64,000 bases of DNA from Streptomyces cinnamoneus. Its GTDB lineage: Bacteria > Actinomycetota > Actinomycetes > Streptomycetales > Streptomycetaceae. Below, one piece after another: positions 23,730 through 32,507 of this stretch (positions are counted from its first letter, which is position 1; the number at the start of each line of letters is the position of its first letter). A model generated the notes under the pieces. That model was not told the DNA's origin. It ran no database searches and worked only from the letters and a program-made list of their open reading frames with translations. The stretch spans positions 6,321,001-6,385,000 of the forward strand of contig NZ_PKFQ01000001.1 of the NCBI RefSeq assembly GCF_002939475.1, read 5' to 3'. The position numbers and the translations under genes were made by a program.

Positions 23730-25364
23730 GTGGGAGAGAACCAGCCCCCTTCGCGCCGCAGCGTCCTCGCCGCGGCGACCCTCGGCGCCGCCGCCCTCAC
23801 CGGGGCGGCCGGCCTCGTCACCGCACCACGCGCCCGGGCCGGCGGCCGGGGCGGCGGCGACGCGTTCGTACCGGCCGTGGTGGTCGGCACCGGATACGGC
23901 GCGGCCGTCTGCGCCCTGCGCCTCGCCGAAGCCGGCGTCGAGACGCTGATGCTGGAGATGGGCCGGCGCTGGGACGGCCCCGGCGCCGACGGCAGCGTCT
24001 TCTGCGGCATGCTCCGGCCGGACGAGCGCTCCAGCTGGTTCAAGAGCCGCACCGAGGCCCCGCTGAGCACCTTCCTCTGGCTCGACGTGGTCAACAGGAA
24101 CATCCGGCCGTACGCCGGGGTGCTCGACCGCGTGCGCTTCGACGGGATGTCGGTGTACGTCGGCCGCGGCGTCGGCGGCGGCTCGCTGGTCAACGGCGGC
24201 ATGGCCGTGACGCCCAGGCGGTCGTACTTCGAGGAGGTCCTCCCGCAGGTCGACGCGGGCGAGATGTACGAGCGGTACTTCCCGCGCGCCAACGCCGCGC
24301 TGAGGGTGAACCGGATCGACAAGGCGTGGTTCGAGCAGACCGAGTGGTACAAGTACGCCCGCGTCTCGCGGACCCAGGCGGCCAGGGCCGGACTCGGCAC
24401 GGTCTTCGTGCCCAACGTCTACGACTTCGGCCACATGCGGCGCGAGGCGGCGGGCGAGGTGCCGAGGTCGGCGCTCGCCACCGAGGTCATCTACGGCAAC
24501 AACCACGGCAAGATGAGCCTGGACAAGACCTACCTCGCCGCGGCCCTGCGCACCGGCAAGGTCACCATCCGGCCCCTGCACCGCGTGACGACCATCGAGC
24601 GCCGGCGCGACGGCACCTACCTGCTGGGCGCCGAGGAGACGGACGCCCACGGCGCCCCGCTCGGCCGCCGGGAGATCTCCTGCACCCACCTCTTCCTGGG
24701 TGCAGGCAGCCTCGGCACCACCGAACTGCTGCTGCGCGCCCGGGAGACCGGGACGCTGCCCGACCTTCCCCCGGAGATCGGCACCGGCTGGGGCCCCAAC
24801 GGCAACGTCATGACCGCCCGCGCCAATCACCTCTGGAATCCCACCGGCCCCCACCAGTCGTCCATCCCCGCGCTGGGCATCGACGACTGGGACAACCCGG
24901 CCGCCCCCGTCTTCGCGGAGATCGCCCCGATACCCGCCGGCCTGGAGACCTGGGCCAGCCTCTACCTGGCCATCACCAAGAACCCCGAACGCGGCACGTT
25001 CACCTACGACAAGGCGACCGACCGGCTGGGCCTGCGCTGGACCCGCGACCAGAACGCGCCGGCCGTGCGCGCCGCCAAGTCGCTCTTCGACCGGGTCAAC
25101 CGGGCCAACGGCACGATGTACCGGTACGACCTCTTCGGCGGCGGCCTCCGGAACTTCGCCGACGACTTCTGCTACCACCCCCTCGGCGGCTGCGTGCTGG
25201 GCCGGGCCACCGACCTCCACGGACGCGTCCGCGGCTACCGGAACCTCTACGTCGTGGACGGCTCGCTGATCCCGGGTTCCATCGGCGTCAACCCCTTCGT
25301 CACCATCACGGCACTCGCCGAACGGAACATCGAGCGCGTGATCGCGCAGGACGTCACCGTCTGA
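23730..25364 (+). CDS. choA: Secreted cholesterol oxidase (GMC type)
   Basis: A 544-residue FAD oxidase, oxidising 3-beta-hydroxysterols to 3-keto-4-enes with H2O2. The GTG start follows AAGGAG. A Tat-type signal (PSRRSVLAAATLGAA) leads to a mature start near RARAGG. The FAD motif is VVVGTGYGAAV, with GRGVGGGSLVNGG next. Catalytic residues correspond to Glu in FAEIAPIPAG, His in CYHPLGGCVLG and Asn in GSIGVNPFVT, matching the Streptomyces ChoA/PimE enzymes. A type II thioesterase gene follows after 84 bp. No macrolide cluster is in view. Confidence 0.95.
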   Translation: MGENQPPSRRSVLAAATLGAAALTGAAGLVTAPRARAGGRGGGDAFVPAVVVGTGYGAAVCALRLAEAGVETLMLEMGRRWDGPGADGSVFCGMLRPDERSSWFKSRTEAPLSTFLWLDVVNRNIRPYAGVLDRVRFDGMSVYVGRGVGGGSLVNGGMAVTPRRSYFEEVLPQVDAGEMYERYFPRANAALRVNRIDKAWFEQTEWYKYARVSRTQAARAGLGTVFVPNVYDFGHMRREAAGEVPRSALATEVIYGNNHGKMSLDKTYLAAALRTGKVTIRPLHRVTTIERRRDGTYLLGAEETDAHGAPLGRREISCTHLFLGAGSLGTTELLLRARETGTLPDLPPEIGTGWGPNGNVMTARANHLWNPTGPHQSSIPALGIDDWDNPAAPVFAEIAPIPAGLETWASLYLAITKNPERGTFTYDKATDRLGLRWTRDQNAPAVRAAKSLFDRVNRANGTMYRYDLFGGGLRNFADDFCYHPLGGCVLGRATDLHGRVRGYRNLYVVDGSLIPGSIGVNPFVTITALAERNIERVIAQDVTV

Positions 25365-25448
25365 CGCCGGGCGGCGCGGCCGGGCCGGCGAGCGGTTGCG
25401 ACAATGAGCGGCGTTGTTATGACGTTCTTTCGGAAGGAAGTACCGACC

Positions 25449-26225
25449 ATGACCGACAACTTCTCCGGTGCCGACGACAACGGACTGTGGATCCGCCGGT
25501 TCCACCCGCGGCCCGACAGCGCCGTCCGGCTGGTGTGCCTGCCGCACGCGGGCGGTTCGGCCAGCTTCTACTTCCCCGTGTCGCGGGCGATGCCCGACTT
25601 CGCCGACGTGCTCTGCGTCCAGTACCCGGGCCGCCAGGACCGCCGTGCCGAACCGCTTGTCGACAACATCCCCGACCTCGCCGACCAGGTGTACGCCGCC
25701 CTGTTGCCCTGGGCGGACCGTCCGCTGGCGCTGTTCGGCCACAGCATGGGCGCCTCGCTCGCGTTCGAGGTCGCCCGGCGCCTGGAGCGGGACAAGGGCA
25801 TAGTCCCGGCCTACCTCTTCGCTTCGGGCCGCAGGGCTCCCTCCACGCACCGCGACGAGCGGGTGCACCTGCAGGACGACAACGGCCTGATCGCCGAGAT
25901 GCGCCGGCTGAGCGGCACCTCCACCCAGCTCCTGGGCGACGAGGAGGTGCTGCGCATGATCCTGCCGGCCATCCGTTCCGACTACCGGGCGGCCGAGACC
26001 TACGCGTACGAGCCGGGCGAGCCGCTGACGTGCCCGGTCCTCGGCCTCGTGGGGGACGACGACCCGAAGGTGAACCTGGACGAGGCGGCGGCCTGGGCGG
26101 GCCACACGGAGGGCTCGTTCGACCTCAAGGTCTTCAAGGGCGGCCACTTCTACCTGGCGGAGCACCAGGCCGCGGTCATCAAGGAGATGGCGGACCGGCT
26201 CCGGCCGCTGGCGGGCAAGGCGTAG
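25449..26225 (+). CDS. Type II thioesterase (GrsT-like)
   Basis: A 258-residue alpha/beta hydrolase of the editing thioesterases that clear misprimed carrier domains in NRPS/PKS systems. It shows LVCLPHAGGSASFY, the nucleophile in LFGHSMGASLAFE, the catalytic Asp near LGLVGDDDPKV and the His in KGGHFYLAEH. The ATG at 25449 is preceded by GGAAGG. It follows the cholesterol oxidase gene on the same strand. Its natural partner could be the siderophore NRPS in this window or another cluster; the location does not decide. Confidence 0.93.
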   Translation: MTDNFSGADDNGLWIRRFHPRPDSAVRLVCLPHAGGSASFYFPVSRAMPDFADVLCVQYPGRQDRRAEPLVDNIPDLADQVYAALLPWADRPLALFGHSMGASLAFEVARRLERDKGIVPAYLFASGRRAPSTHRDERVHLQDDNGLIAEMRRLSGTSTQLLGDEEVLRMILPAIRSDYRAAETYAYEPGEPLTCPVLGLVGDDDPKVNLDEAAAWAGHTEGSFDLKVFKGGHFYLAEHQAAVIKEMADRLRPLAGKA

Positions 26226-26231
26226 GCGACG

Positions 26232-26272
26232 GGACGGCCCCCCGCCCGGATCCACCGGGCGGGGGGCCGTCC
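26232..26272. terminator. Bidirectional terminator
   Basis: A 17-18 bp perfect GC-rich stem (GACGGCCCCCCGCCCGG with its complement) and an ATCCA loop. It lies between the convergent thioesterase and PIG-L genes and can serve both. Confidence 0.85.
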
Positions 26273-26302
26273 TCCGTCATCGACGCTGTGCCGGAACCGG
26301 GC

Positions 26303-28471
26303 TCAGGAGTCCTGGGTGTCGCCCTTGCGGACCTGGCCGTCGTGGCCGATCCAGTCGCCGAAGGACGACGAGCCCGAGCCCGCGCCCCGGGTGCTGCTGA
26401 GCCGTCCGTCCGTGCCGAGGGCGACGACGACCGTGCGGCCCTGGGCGTCCTGCGCGAGGGCGGCCGTGGCCCGGTGCGGGACACCGCCGTCCTGCCAGGG
26501 ACCCGGACGGCCGGAGCCCACCGAGAGCCGCACCCGGCCCTTGTCGTCGCGGGCCGCGATCACGGTGGTGTTCTCCACCTGCGCCAGCGCCACCCGGCCG
26601 TAGCCGCCGAAGGCCTCGCACTCGGAGGTCACCCGCCAACCGCCGCCCGCCGCCAGGTCGGCGACGACCACGCGGGAGGTGACGGGCTGGCGCATGGCCA
26701 GGCGGATGCCGCCGCCGGAGAGCGGGGTGAGGGTCAGCGGGCCGGTCGCGGCGGGCAGTCGCGTGGCCCCGGCCGGCTTCGGCGCCGCGTCGCCCGGCTC
26801 GCTGACCCAGTGGTGGACGGTCTTGGTGTCGGCGGCCACGACGTGGATCCGGCCCTGGTTGTCGAGGGCGACGTCGATGCCGTCCTCGATCCGCACGTCG
26901 CCGGCGACGGCGGGCAGCGCGGCCCAGTCCCGCCAGCCCTGGCCGCTCGCGCTGCTGCGGAAGCTCACGCCGCCGTCGAAGTTCTTCACGAAGACGTGGA
27001 CCGAACCGTCCTTGTCCTCGACCGCCACGGGGTAGCCGGTCTCCATCGACCGCTCCGGGTCGGCGTCGGGCGACCCGAGGGACTCCCAGGCCGCGAACGC
27101 CGGGGTGCCGCCGTCGGGCGTCTTGCCCTCCTGCCGGGCGGTGACGATCTCGCGCCGGTGGTCCTCGCCCTTGGCGGGGAGCACGGTGCGGACGGAGAAC
27201 AGCTGGAGGCTGCCGTCGGAGCGGCGCAGCACCTGCACCTGGCCCTCCAGCATCGAGCCGCCCACGGAGGCCGGCTGCGACCAGACGCCGCTGCCGGCCT
27301 TGGTCTCCGTCCAGCACTGCGCCTGGCCGTCGAGGACGGCGAAGGCGGCGAGCCGGCCGTCGGGGAGGGGCTGCACCCAGCGCTGCGTGCCGGTGGCCCG
27401 GTGGCGGAGGTTGTTCGACCAGCGGTAGTCCCTGCCGCGGTTGCCGACCTTGCGGTCCCCGCAGCCGGCCTTGTCGCCGCAGTCCTTGTCGCCCACCCAG
27501 CCGTAGGTGTCGAGGATCTTGATCTTGTGGGCCGTGGTGGCGTCGTCCAGGCTGTTCGGCAGCATGTCGACCTCGTAGCCGACGTAGGTGTCGACGGCCA
27601 CCGGGCGGGAGTGCTTACGGCCCCAGAACTGCGCCAGGGCGGCCTGCGCGAAGTAGGCGGACGCCGTGTGGTCCTGGTGGTCGTAGTGGGATATGCCCTG
27701 GAGGACCGGGGGGGTGCCCGGGAACTCCGGCTGCTTCGCCCGGTGGGTGGGGTTCGGGTCGAGGGTGCGCACCACGGTCGGCTGGTAGCGCTCGAACACC
27801 GCGGTGAGCGTGTCGATGACCTGCTGGCGCGTGTACCGGTAGGCCTTCCTGACCGGACCGCCGGCCGGGACCAGCGTCGTGAGGTCGGGGGCGGCGCCCA
27901 GCCACAGGCCGCGCAGGCTTTCCTTCTTGGGGTTCTTGATGGCCCGGGCCTCGACCAGCTCCATGAAGATGAGCTGGATCTGGGGGGCGGCCTTGAGCGT
28001 CTGCAGCTCGACCTCCAGGCCCGGGAGGAGCCTCAGCGTCTCCACGGTCCAGGGGCTGAGCCAGTCGCCGGTGGCCATCTGGGCGGTCGCCTCGCGCAGG
28101 CCGTTCATCCGGGCCCGGACGAACTCGGGGCGCTTCATGGGCAGTTTGTCGTAGCCCGGCTCCGTGGAGAGCGCGTTGCGGCCGTCGGACTCGCCGCCGG
28201 TCATGCAGACCGTCAGGGTCGGGGCGCCGCTGCGTATGGACTGCTCCAGCTCCGGGTTCATGAAGAACAGGGAGTCGTCCTCGTGTGCCATGACGTGGAC
28301 GACGGCCTCGGAGGTCACGGCCTTCGCGGGCCGTGCGGGAAACTCCCCGGACCCCGGCCGGCCCTTGTCCTCGGGCGCCAGCCACTGCCACGTGCCCACC
28401 GCACCGGCTCCGACGACCGCGGTGCCGCCGGCTATCTGGAGGACGCGTCGACGTGGTATTCGCCCTGGCAC
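26303..28471 (-). CDS. Tat-exported PIG-L deacetylase fused to a lectin-like beta-propeller
   Basis: A 722-residue protein starting with GTG. The Tat-type signal is PRRRVLQIAGGTAVVG. The PIG-L domain (about residues 55-340) has the zinc motif MAHEDDSLFFMNP, MTGGESDGR and YDHQDHTASA (third zinc His region). Such enzymes remove acetyl groups from GlcNAc-type substrates. The second half is a repeated propeller resembling PLL-type lectins, with recurring dgrl.vfvr..dG...w segments. The fusion suggests a secreted enzyme tethered to glycan. A stand-alone protein of the same propeller type is encoded divergently upstream. Confidence 0.9.
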   Translation of the reverse strand: MPGRIPRRRVLQIAGGTAVVGAGAVGTWQWLAPEDKGRPGSGEFPARPAKAVTSEAVVHVMAHEDDSLFFMNPELEQSIRSGAPTLTVCMTGGESDGRNALSTEPGYDKLPMKRPEFVRARMNGLREATAQMATGDWLSPWTVETLRLLPGLEVELQTLKAAPQIQLIFMELVEARAIKNPKKESLRGLWLGAAPDLTTLVPAGGPVRKAYRYTRQQVIDTLTAVFERYQPTVVRTLDPNPTHRAKQPEFPGTPPVLQGISHYDHQDHTASAYFAQAALAQFWGRKHSRPVAVDTYVGYEVDMLPNSLDDATTAHKIKILDTYGWVGDKDCGDKAGCGDRKVGNRGRDYRWSNNLRHRATGTQRWVQPLPDGRLAAFAVLDGQAQCWTETKAGSGVWSQPASVGGSMLEGQVQVLRRSDGSLQLFSVRTVLPAKGEDHRREIVTARQEGKTPDGGTPAFAAWESLGSPDADPERSMETGYPVAVEDKDGSVHVFVKNFDGGVSFRSSASGQGWRDWAALPAVAGDVRIEDGIDVALDNQGRIHVVAADTKTVHHWVSEPGDAAPKPAGATRLPAATGPLTLTPLSGGGIRLAMRQPVTSRVVVADLAAGGGWRVTSECEAFGGYGRVALAQVENTTVIAARDDKGRVRLSVGSGRPGPWQDGGVPHRATAALAQDAQGRTVVVALGTDGRLSSTRGAGSGSSSFGDWIGHDGQVRKGDTQDS

Positions 28472-28845
28472 AGGCTGTCTCCTCTTGTCTTCTGCGCCAA
28501 GTGAGCGCGCTGGTCAACGAGAAAGAGGGGTGACGGCGACCGCTCCCCCCATGGATACAAGAGTTCGATCATATGAGCGGCAACCCGCCGTTTCCCTGCT
28601 GTTGTGTAACAGCCGTGCGTCGACCCGACATAAATTCCGAAGCGGTCGCACAACGTGAGCACAGGGAACGCAAATCATCACCGTGAGTCATGTGGTGAAC
28701 ACCACACGTACGGAACGGGCTCCTCCGCGCAGCGTGCCGAACGCCGATATCGCGCCAGCTCATAACCGCCTCTGCCTTCTCCCCGGCCGTGGCTAGGTTG
28801 GGCTCCGGCGCGACAACTCGGCACACCGACGATCGAGGAGTTTGC
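28472..28845. other. Divergent promoter region with palindrome
   Basis: 374 bases between the PIG-L fusion and the lectin-like gene, with lower GC than the neighbours. It holds both promoters and the palindrome at 28691-28706. No small gene or structured RNA is convincing here. Confidence 0.5.
28691..28706. promoter_or_regulatory. Palindrome TGTGGTG-AA-CACCACA
   Basis: A perfect 7-bp-arm inverted repeat with a 2-base centre, in the middle of the shared upstream region. It is a candidate operator that coordinates the two divergent carbohydrate-related genes. Confidence 0.5.
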
Positions 28846-29880
28846 ATGCCTGTCTCCACCGCACCCGGTACCAAGTGGGGCAACTGGACCGAGCTGGAGG
28901 GCACCGTCCACGCGGAGCCGTCGGCGGCCCTGAACTCCGACAACCGCGTCCAGGCGTTCGTCCGGGGCGAGGACGGTTCGCTCTGGACGATCTGGGAGAC
29001 CCGGGCCCGCGGCTGGTCCGCGTGGCTGCGGCACGAGGGGGCCCGCATCGCGGGGGCGCCCAGCGCGATCCGCGGCAGGGACGGAAGGATCCGCGTCTTC
29101 TACCGCACCCCGGACCACCACCTCGAAGTCGTCGCCCAGACCGCCGTCAACACCGTTTTCGGCCCGCCGCAGCGCATCGTCACGAACGTCGGCGGCGATC
29201 CGGCGGCCACGCTCGACGCCGACGGACGGATCCACGTCTTCTTCCGGGGGACGGACGGCGCCCTGTGGTACACCCGCAACCAGAACCTGGCCTACGCGAC
29301 GTACAGCGGACCGGCGTCGCTCGGCGGCGCGCTGACCGAGACGCCCTCGCCGGCTCTCGACGGCTCCGGGCGGATCGTCGTGGCCGTCCGCGGCGAGGGG
29401 GACACCCTCCACGCCGTCCAGCAGAAGGCCGCGGACTCGGCGGACGCCTGGGACGCCTTCCAGCGGCGGGCCGAGGGCGTCACCAGCCGTCCCTCGGCGA
29501 TCGTCGACGCCGCCTCGCGCGTCCAGATCTTCTACCGCGGCGCCGACGGCGCGGCCTGGCGGGCCGGGCAGGGCGACGACTACGAGGGCTGGGGGAGTCC
29601 CGCCTCCCTGGGCGGCGCGATCGCCGACCGCCCCACCGCCTGCCTCGGCCAGGACGGTCGCGTCAACGTCCTCGCCAAGGGCACGGACGGCAAGCTGTGG
29701 GTCACCGTGCAGTCCGCCGGGAACGGTGCCGCCTATGACGAGTTCCAGTCGTTGGGCGGCGAGATCGGCGAAGTCGGCGCCAACCCGGTGATCATGAACC
29801 GGGTGGGGCTGCTCTACGTGTTCACCCAAGGGTCCGGCGAGGGCCGCGGGCTCTGGCTCCAGCGGCAGAACTGGGCGTGA
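28846..29880 (+). CDS. Lectin-like beta-propeller protein (PLL family)
   Basis: A 344-residue protein consisting of about seven repeats of 45-50 residues. Each has a pattern such as ps.. .dgRi.vF.RG.DGaLW......WG (for example DADGRIHVFFRGTDGALW and QDGRVNVLAKGTDGKLW). This matches Psathyrella-velutina-lectin-like and tachylectin-like propellers. There is no signal peptide at the chosen ATG (28846, preceded by GAGGAG), so export is uncertain; it may be cytoplasmic or leave by another route. It is divergent from an enzyme that carries the same kind of domain. The sugar specificity is unknown. Confidence 0.85.
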   Translation: MPVSTAPGTKWGNWTELEGTVHAEPSAALNSDNRVQAFVRGEDGSLWTIWETRARGWSAWLRHEGARIAGAPSAIRGRDGRIRVFYRTPDHHLEVVAQTAVNTVFGPPQRIVTNVGGDPAATLDADGRIHVFFRGTDGALWYTRNQNLAYATYSGPASLGGALTETPSPALDGSGRIVVAVRGEGDTLHAVQQKAADSADAWDAFQRRAEGVTSRPSAIVDAASRVQIFYRGADGAAWRAGQGDDYEGWGSPASLGGAIADRPTACLGQDGRVNVLAKGTDGKLWVTVQSAGNGAAYDEFQSLGGEIGEVGANPVIMNRVGLLYVFTQGSGEGRGLWLQRQNWA

Positions 29881-29937
29881 CGACTCGGCCGTCACGGGCT
29901 CGCACGCGCCGCCCCGCGGCCCGGCGGAGCCCGCGCT

Positions 29938-30495
29938 TCACGCCGGCCGGTCGTTGAGGATCTTCTGGAAGAGCAGGTGGTCGCGCCAGGCGCCGTCGAT
30001 GTGGAGGTAGTTGCGGGCCGTGCCGATCAGTTCGAAGCCGCACTTCTCCAGCACCCGCTGGGAGGCGGTGTTGGTCAGCACGGTGCCCGCCTCGATCCGG
30101 TGCAGGCCGAGCCGCTCGTCGGCGTCCCGGCAGACGGCGAGCACGGCGGCGGTGGCCAGGCCCTTGCCCGCGTGCCCGGCGTCGACCCAGTAGCCGAGGT
30201 TGGTGCTGCGAAAGGCGTTGTGCACGATGTTGGCGAGATTGACCAGGCCCACGATCTCGCCCCGGCCGTCGGCCAGCACCCAGGGCATCATCCGCCCGGC
30301 GCGGCGCAGCGCCGCCATGTCGCGCAGCCGGTCCGCCTGGCCCTCCGTGGTGAAGAAGGTCTCGTTCCGGTTCGGTTCCCAGGGGCGCAGGTGGTCGCGG
30401 TTGCGGCGGTAGGCGCGAGCGAGGGCCGCCGCGTCGTCGGTCGCCGCGGGACGCAGGAGGACGTCCGGGGTGAGGGCGCAGTAGTCAGCGATCAT
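29938..30495 (-). CDS. GNAT N-acetyltransferase (RimJ/RimL-like)
   Basis: A 185-residue acetyltransferase. It begins with the typical VLLRPAATDDAAALARAYRR. The acetyl-CoA site is LGYWVDAGHAGKGLATAAV (Q/R-x-x-G-x-G/A type), followed by LHRIEAGTVLTNTASQRVLEKCGFELIG. This pattern matches ribosomal-protein or antibiotic-modifying RimJ/L-type enzymes that use acetyl-CoA. The ATG at 30495 was chosen because it starts the conserved domain and is preceded by a GGCGG sequence. It is convergent with the lectin gene. Confidence 0.9.
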   Translation of the reverse strand: MIADYCALTPDVLLRPAATDDAAALARAYRRNRDHLRPWEPNRNETFFTTEGQADRLRDMAALRRAGRMMPWVLADGRGEIVGLVNLANIVHNAFRSTNLGYWVDAGHAGKGLATAAVLAVCRDADERLGLHRIEAGTVLTNTASQRVLEKCGFELIGTARNYLHIDGAWRDHLLFQKILNDRPA

Positions 30496-30624
30496 CCGCC
30501 TACCGTAGACGCCCTCATACTCCGGTATGCCCTCCTGGTTGGCTCCGTGGTGTGACGCCGCGTCAGCGGCCGTCTTCCTACGTTTCCCCTCGTCACAGCA
30601 CCGAACGAGGGGGAAGACCCGATC

Positions 30625-31773
30625 ATGCGCCGCTTCAAGCGCACCCTGGTCGCCGCCGCCCTGGCGACGACCGTCATGGCGGGCACGGCGGGGTGGGCCG
30701 CCGGCGGCGAGCAGAACGCCGTCACCGGCCCGCCCCCCGGCACCGCCGCCTGGCGCGCGGACCGCTCCCTCGCCCGGCCGCTGCCGGACCCCGCCACGGC
30801 CCGGCCCGCCGAGGTCTCCCGCTTCTTCGCCACGCTCACGGAGGCCGGACGACATGACCTGACGGCACGTCACTCCTTGGTCGTGGGCAACCTGGACGGC
30901 GCCCCCGTGGCCCTGCGGTACGAGGCCAACCGGTGGGCACTGACCGCCGAGCGCGACAAGGAGCGGGCGCGCTCCACCAACTCCTCGCTGCCGTCGTACG
31001 AGCGCCGGCGGGCCCGCGAGCTCGACGAGCGCTACACGCGGCTCCTCCGCCCCGGACGGCAGATCCTCGCCTTCGACCCCCGTGGCCGGGGCCAGCTGGC
31101 CGAGGTGTACGGCGACTGGGCGACCGCCCGCCGCACGGCGGTCGTCGTGCCCGGCTCGGACACCGACCTCGCCTCCTTCGACCGGGACGGGCGCCCCGAC
31201 ACCCCCGCCGGGATGGCCCGCGCCCTGCGCGAGGAGATGGCCCGGCAGGCCCCGGACACCCCCGCCGCCGTGATCGCCTGGGCCGGTTACACCACCCCGG
31301 TCGGGGTCGGACTCGACGCCGCCACCGGACGCCTCGCCCAGGCCGGCGCGCCGCGCCTGGACCGCTTCCTCGCCGGCCTCGCCGCCGCGGGCACCTCCGC
31401 CCCGCCCGCGGTCTTCTGCCACAGCTACGGCTCGGTCGTCTGCGGGCTCGCCGCCCCCGAGCTGGGCTCCGCCGAGGCCGCCGACCTCGTCGTCCTGGCC
31501 AGCCCCGGCGTCCGTGCCGGCTCCGCCGCCGCCCTGCGCACCGGGGCCCGCGTCTGGGCGGTGCGCCGCAACGGCGCCGACTGGATCGGGCGGGTCCCCC
31601 ACGTCCGGCTCCTGGGCCTCGGCCACGGCACGGACCCCACGTCCGCGTCGTTCGGCGCCCGGCCGGTCGCCTCGGACGGTGCCCACGGCCACAGCGGCTA
31701 CTTCGCCCCCGAGACCCGGTCGCTGCACAACTTCGCCCGGATCGCGCTGGGTCGGTACGACGCCGTTCACTAG
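30625..31773 (+). CDS. Secreted alpha/beta hydrolase, DUF1023 family
   Basis: A 382-residue exported protein with a signal peptide (RRFKR, hydrophobic run to AGWAAGG). The DUF1023 hydrolase domain occupies the C-terminal two thirds, with QILAFDPRGRGQLAEVYG, VVVPGSDTDLASF and the nucleophile in FCHSYGSVVCGLAA. The His is probably in DGAHGHSGYF. The family is widespread in actinobacteria and its substrate is unknown. The preceding region of about 75 residues is helical. A GAGGGGGA ribosome site lies before the ATG. Confidence 0.9.
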   Translation: MRRFKRTLVAAALATTVMAGTAGWAAGGEQNAVTGPPPGTAAWRADRSLARPLPDPATARPAEVSRFFATLTEAGRHDLTARHSLVVGNLDGAPVALRYEANRWALTAERDKERARSTNSSLPSYERRRARELDERYTRLLRPGRQILAFDPRGRGQLAEVYGDWATARRTAVVVPGSDTDLASFDRDGRPDTPAGMARALREEMARQAPDTPAAVIAWAGYTTPVGVGLDAATGRLAQAGAPRLDRFLAGLAAAGTSAPPAVFCHSYGSVVCGLAAPELGSAEAADLVVLASPGVRAGSAAALRTGARVWAVRRNGADWIGRVPHVRLLGLGHGTDPTSASFGARPVASDGAHGHSGYFAPETRSLHNFARIALGRYDAVH

Positions 31774-31795
31774 CGGACCGCCCCGCACGCCCAAC

Positions 31796-31841
31796 TGCCA
31801 AGGTTCCTTTGCGAAAACCTCTTTGCGAAGAACTCTTGGCA
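31796..31841. promoter_or_regulatory. Operator region of the ArsR-like/MFS operon
   Basis: TGCCAAG (31796-31802) and CTTGGCA (31835-31841) form an inverted repeat that flanks two exact copies of TTTGCGAA (31808-31815 and 31822-31829, 14 bp apart). This ends 15 bp before the ATG and overlaps the likely promoter, as expected for autorepression by the winged-helix protein. Confidence 0.6.
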
Positions 31842-31856
31842 GTCTACGGTGGCGCC

Positions 31857-32507
31857 ATGACCGACCCCTCCGAGCGGACCGCCCGGCCCCCCGGGCCGGA
31901 CCCGGCCACCGATGTCGTCCTGGACGCCAAGGGCCTGCGCGCCCTCGCCCATCCCGTCCGCGTGCAACTGGTCGGACTGCTGCGCCTGCACGGCCCCTCC
32001 ACGGCCACCCGGCTGGCCGAACGGCTGTCGCTGGCCTCGGGGGTGACGAGCTATCACCTCCGCCAGCTCGCGGCGGCCGGCTTCGTCGAGGAGGACACCG
32101 AGCGCGGCAACGCCCGGGAACGCTGGTGGCGCGCCGTGCACCGGGCGACGTGGTTCACCGACAAGGACCTGGCCGACAGCGAGCCCGAGGCCGTGCTCGC
32201 CTATCTGCGGTCCGTCGCCGACACCCACACCCTGCGCACCCGGCTGGCGCTGGGCCAGTTCCCCTCGATGCCCCGGCCGTGGCGCGACCGGCTCGGTCTG
32301 AGCGACTGGGTCCTGCGGCTCACCCCCGAGGAGGCCCGCGAGCTCGGGGACGAGCTGCGGTCGGTCCTCTCCCGCTACCGGCAGGAACAGCTGGCCCCCC
32401 TGGACGCGGACCCCGGCCCCGAGGGGGCCGAGCGCGTCATGCTCGTCCTCCACATGCTGCCCGAACCGGCCGATCCCGACGCCGCCGTCGAGAACCGGCC
32501 GCGATGA
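31857..32507 (+). CDS. ArsR-like winged-helix regulator
   Basis: A 216-residue protein. The N-terminal winged helix is clear (LRALAHPVRVQLVGLLRLHG, then SGVTSYHLRQLAAAGFVEED). The C-terminal part is helical. Such proteins repress an adjacent transporter and are released by a small ligand. The stop overlaps the MFS start as ATGA, so the pair is cotranscribed and coupled. No metal-binding cysteines of classical ArsR are seen. The spaced TTTGCGAA repeats upstream are the probable binding sites. Confidence 0.92.
   Translation: MTDPSERTARPPGPDPATDVVLDAKGLRALAHPVRVQLVGLLRLHGPSTATRLAERLSLASGVTSYHLRQLAAAGFVEEDTERGNARERWWRAVHRATWFTDKDLADSEPEAVLAYLRSVADTHTLRTRLALGQFPSMPRPWRDRLGLSDWVLRLTPEEARELGDELRSVLSRYRQEQLAPLDADPGPEGAERVMLVLHMLPEPADPDAAVENRPR

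Noticed and set aside
24326..28504. A 1392-codon plus-strand open frame over the cholesterol oxidase to PIG-L region
   Set aside because: It is Arg/Pro-rich shadow sequence; the overlapping genes on other frames are well supported.
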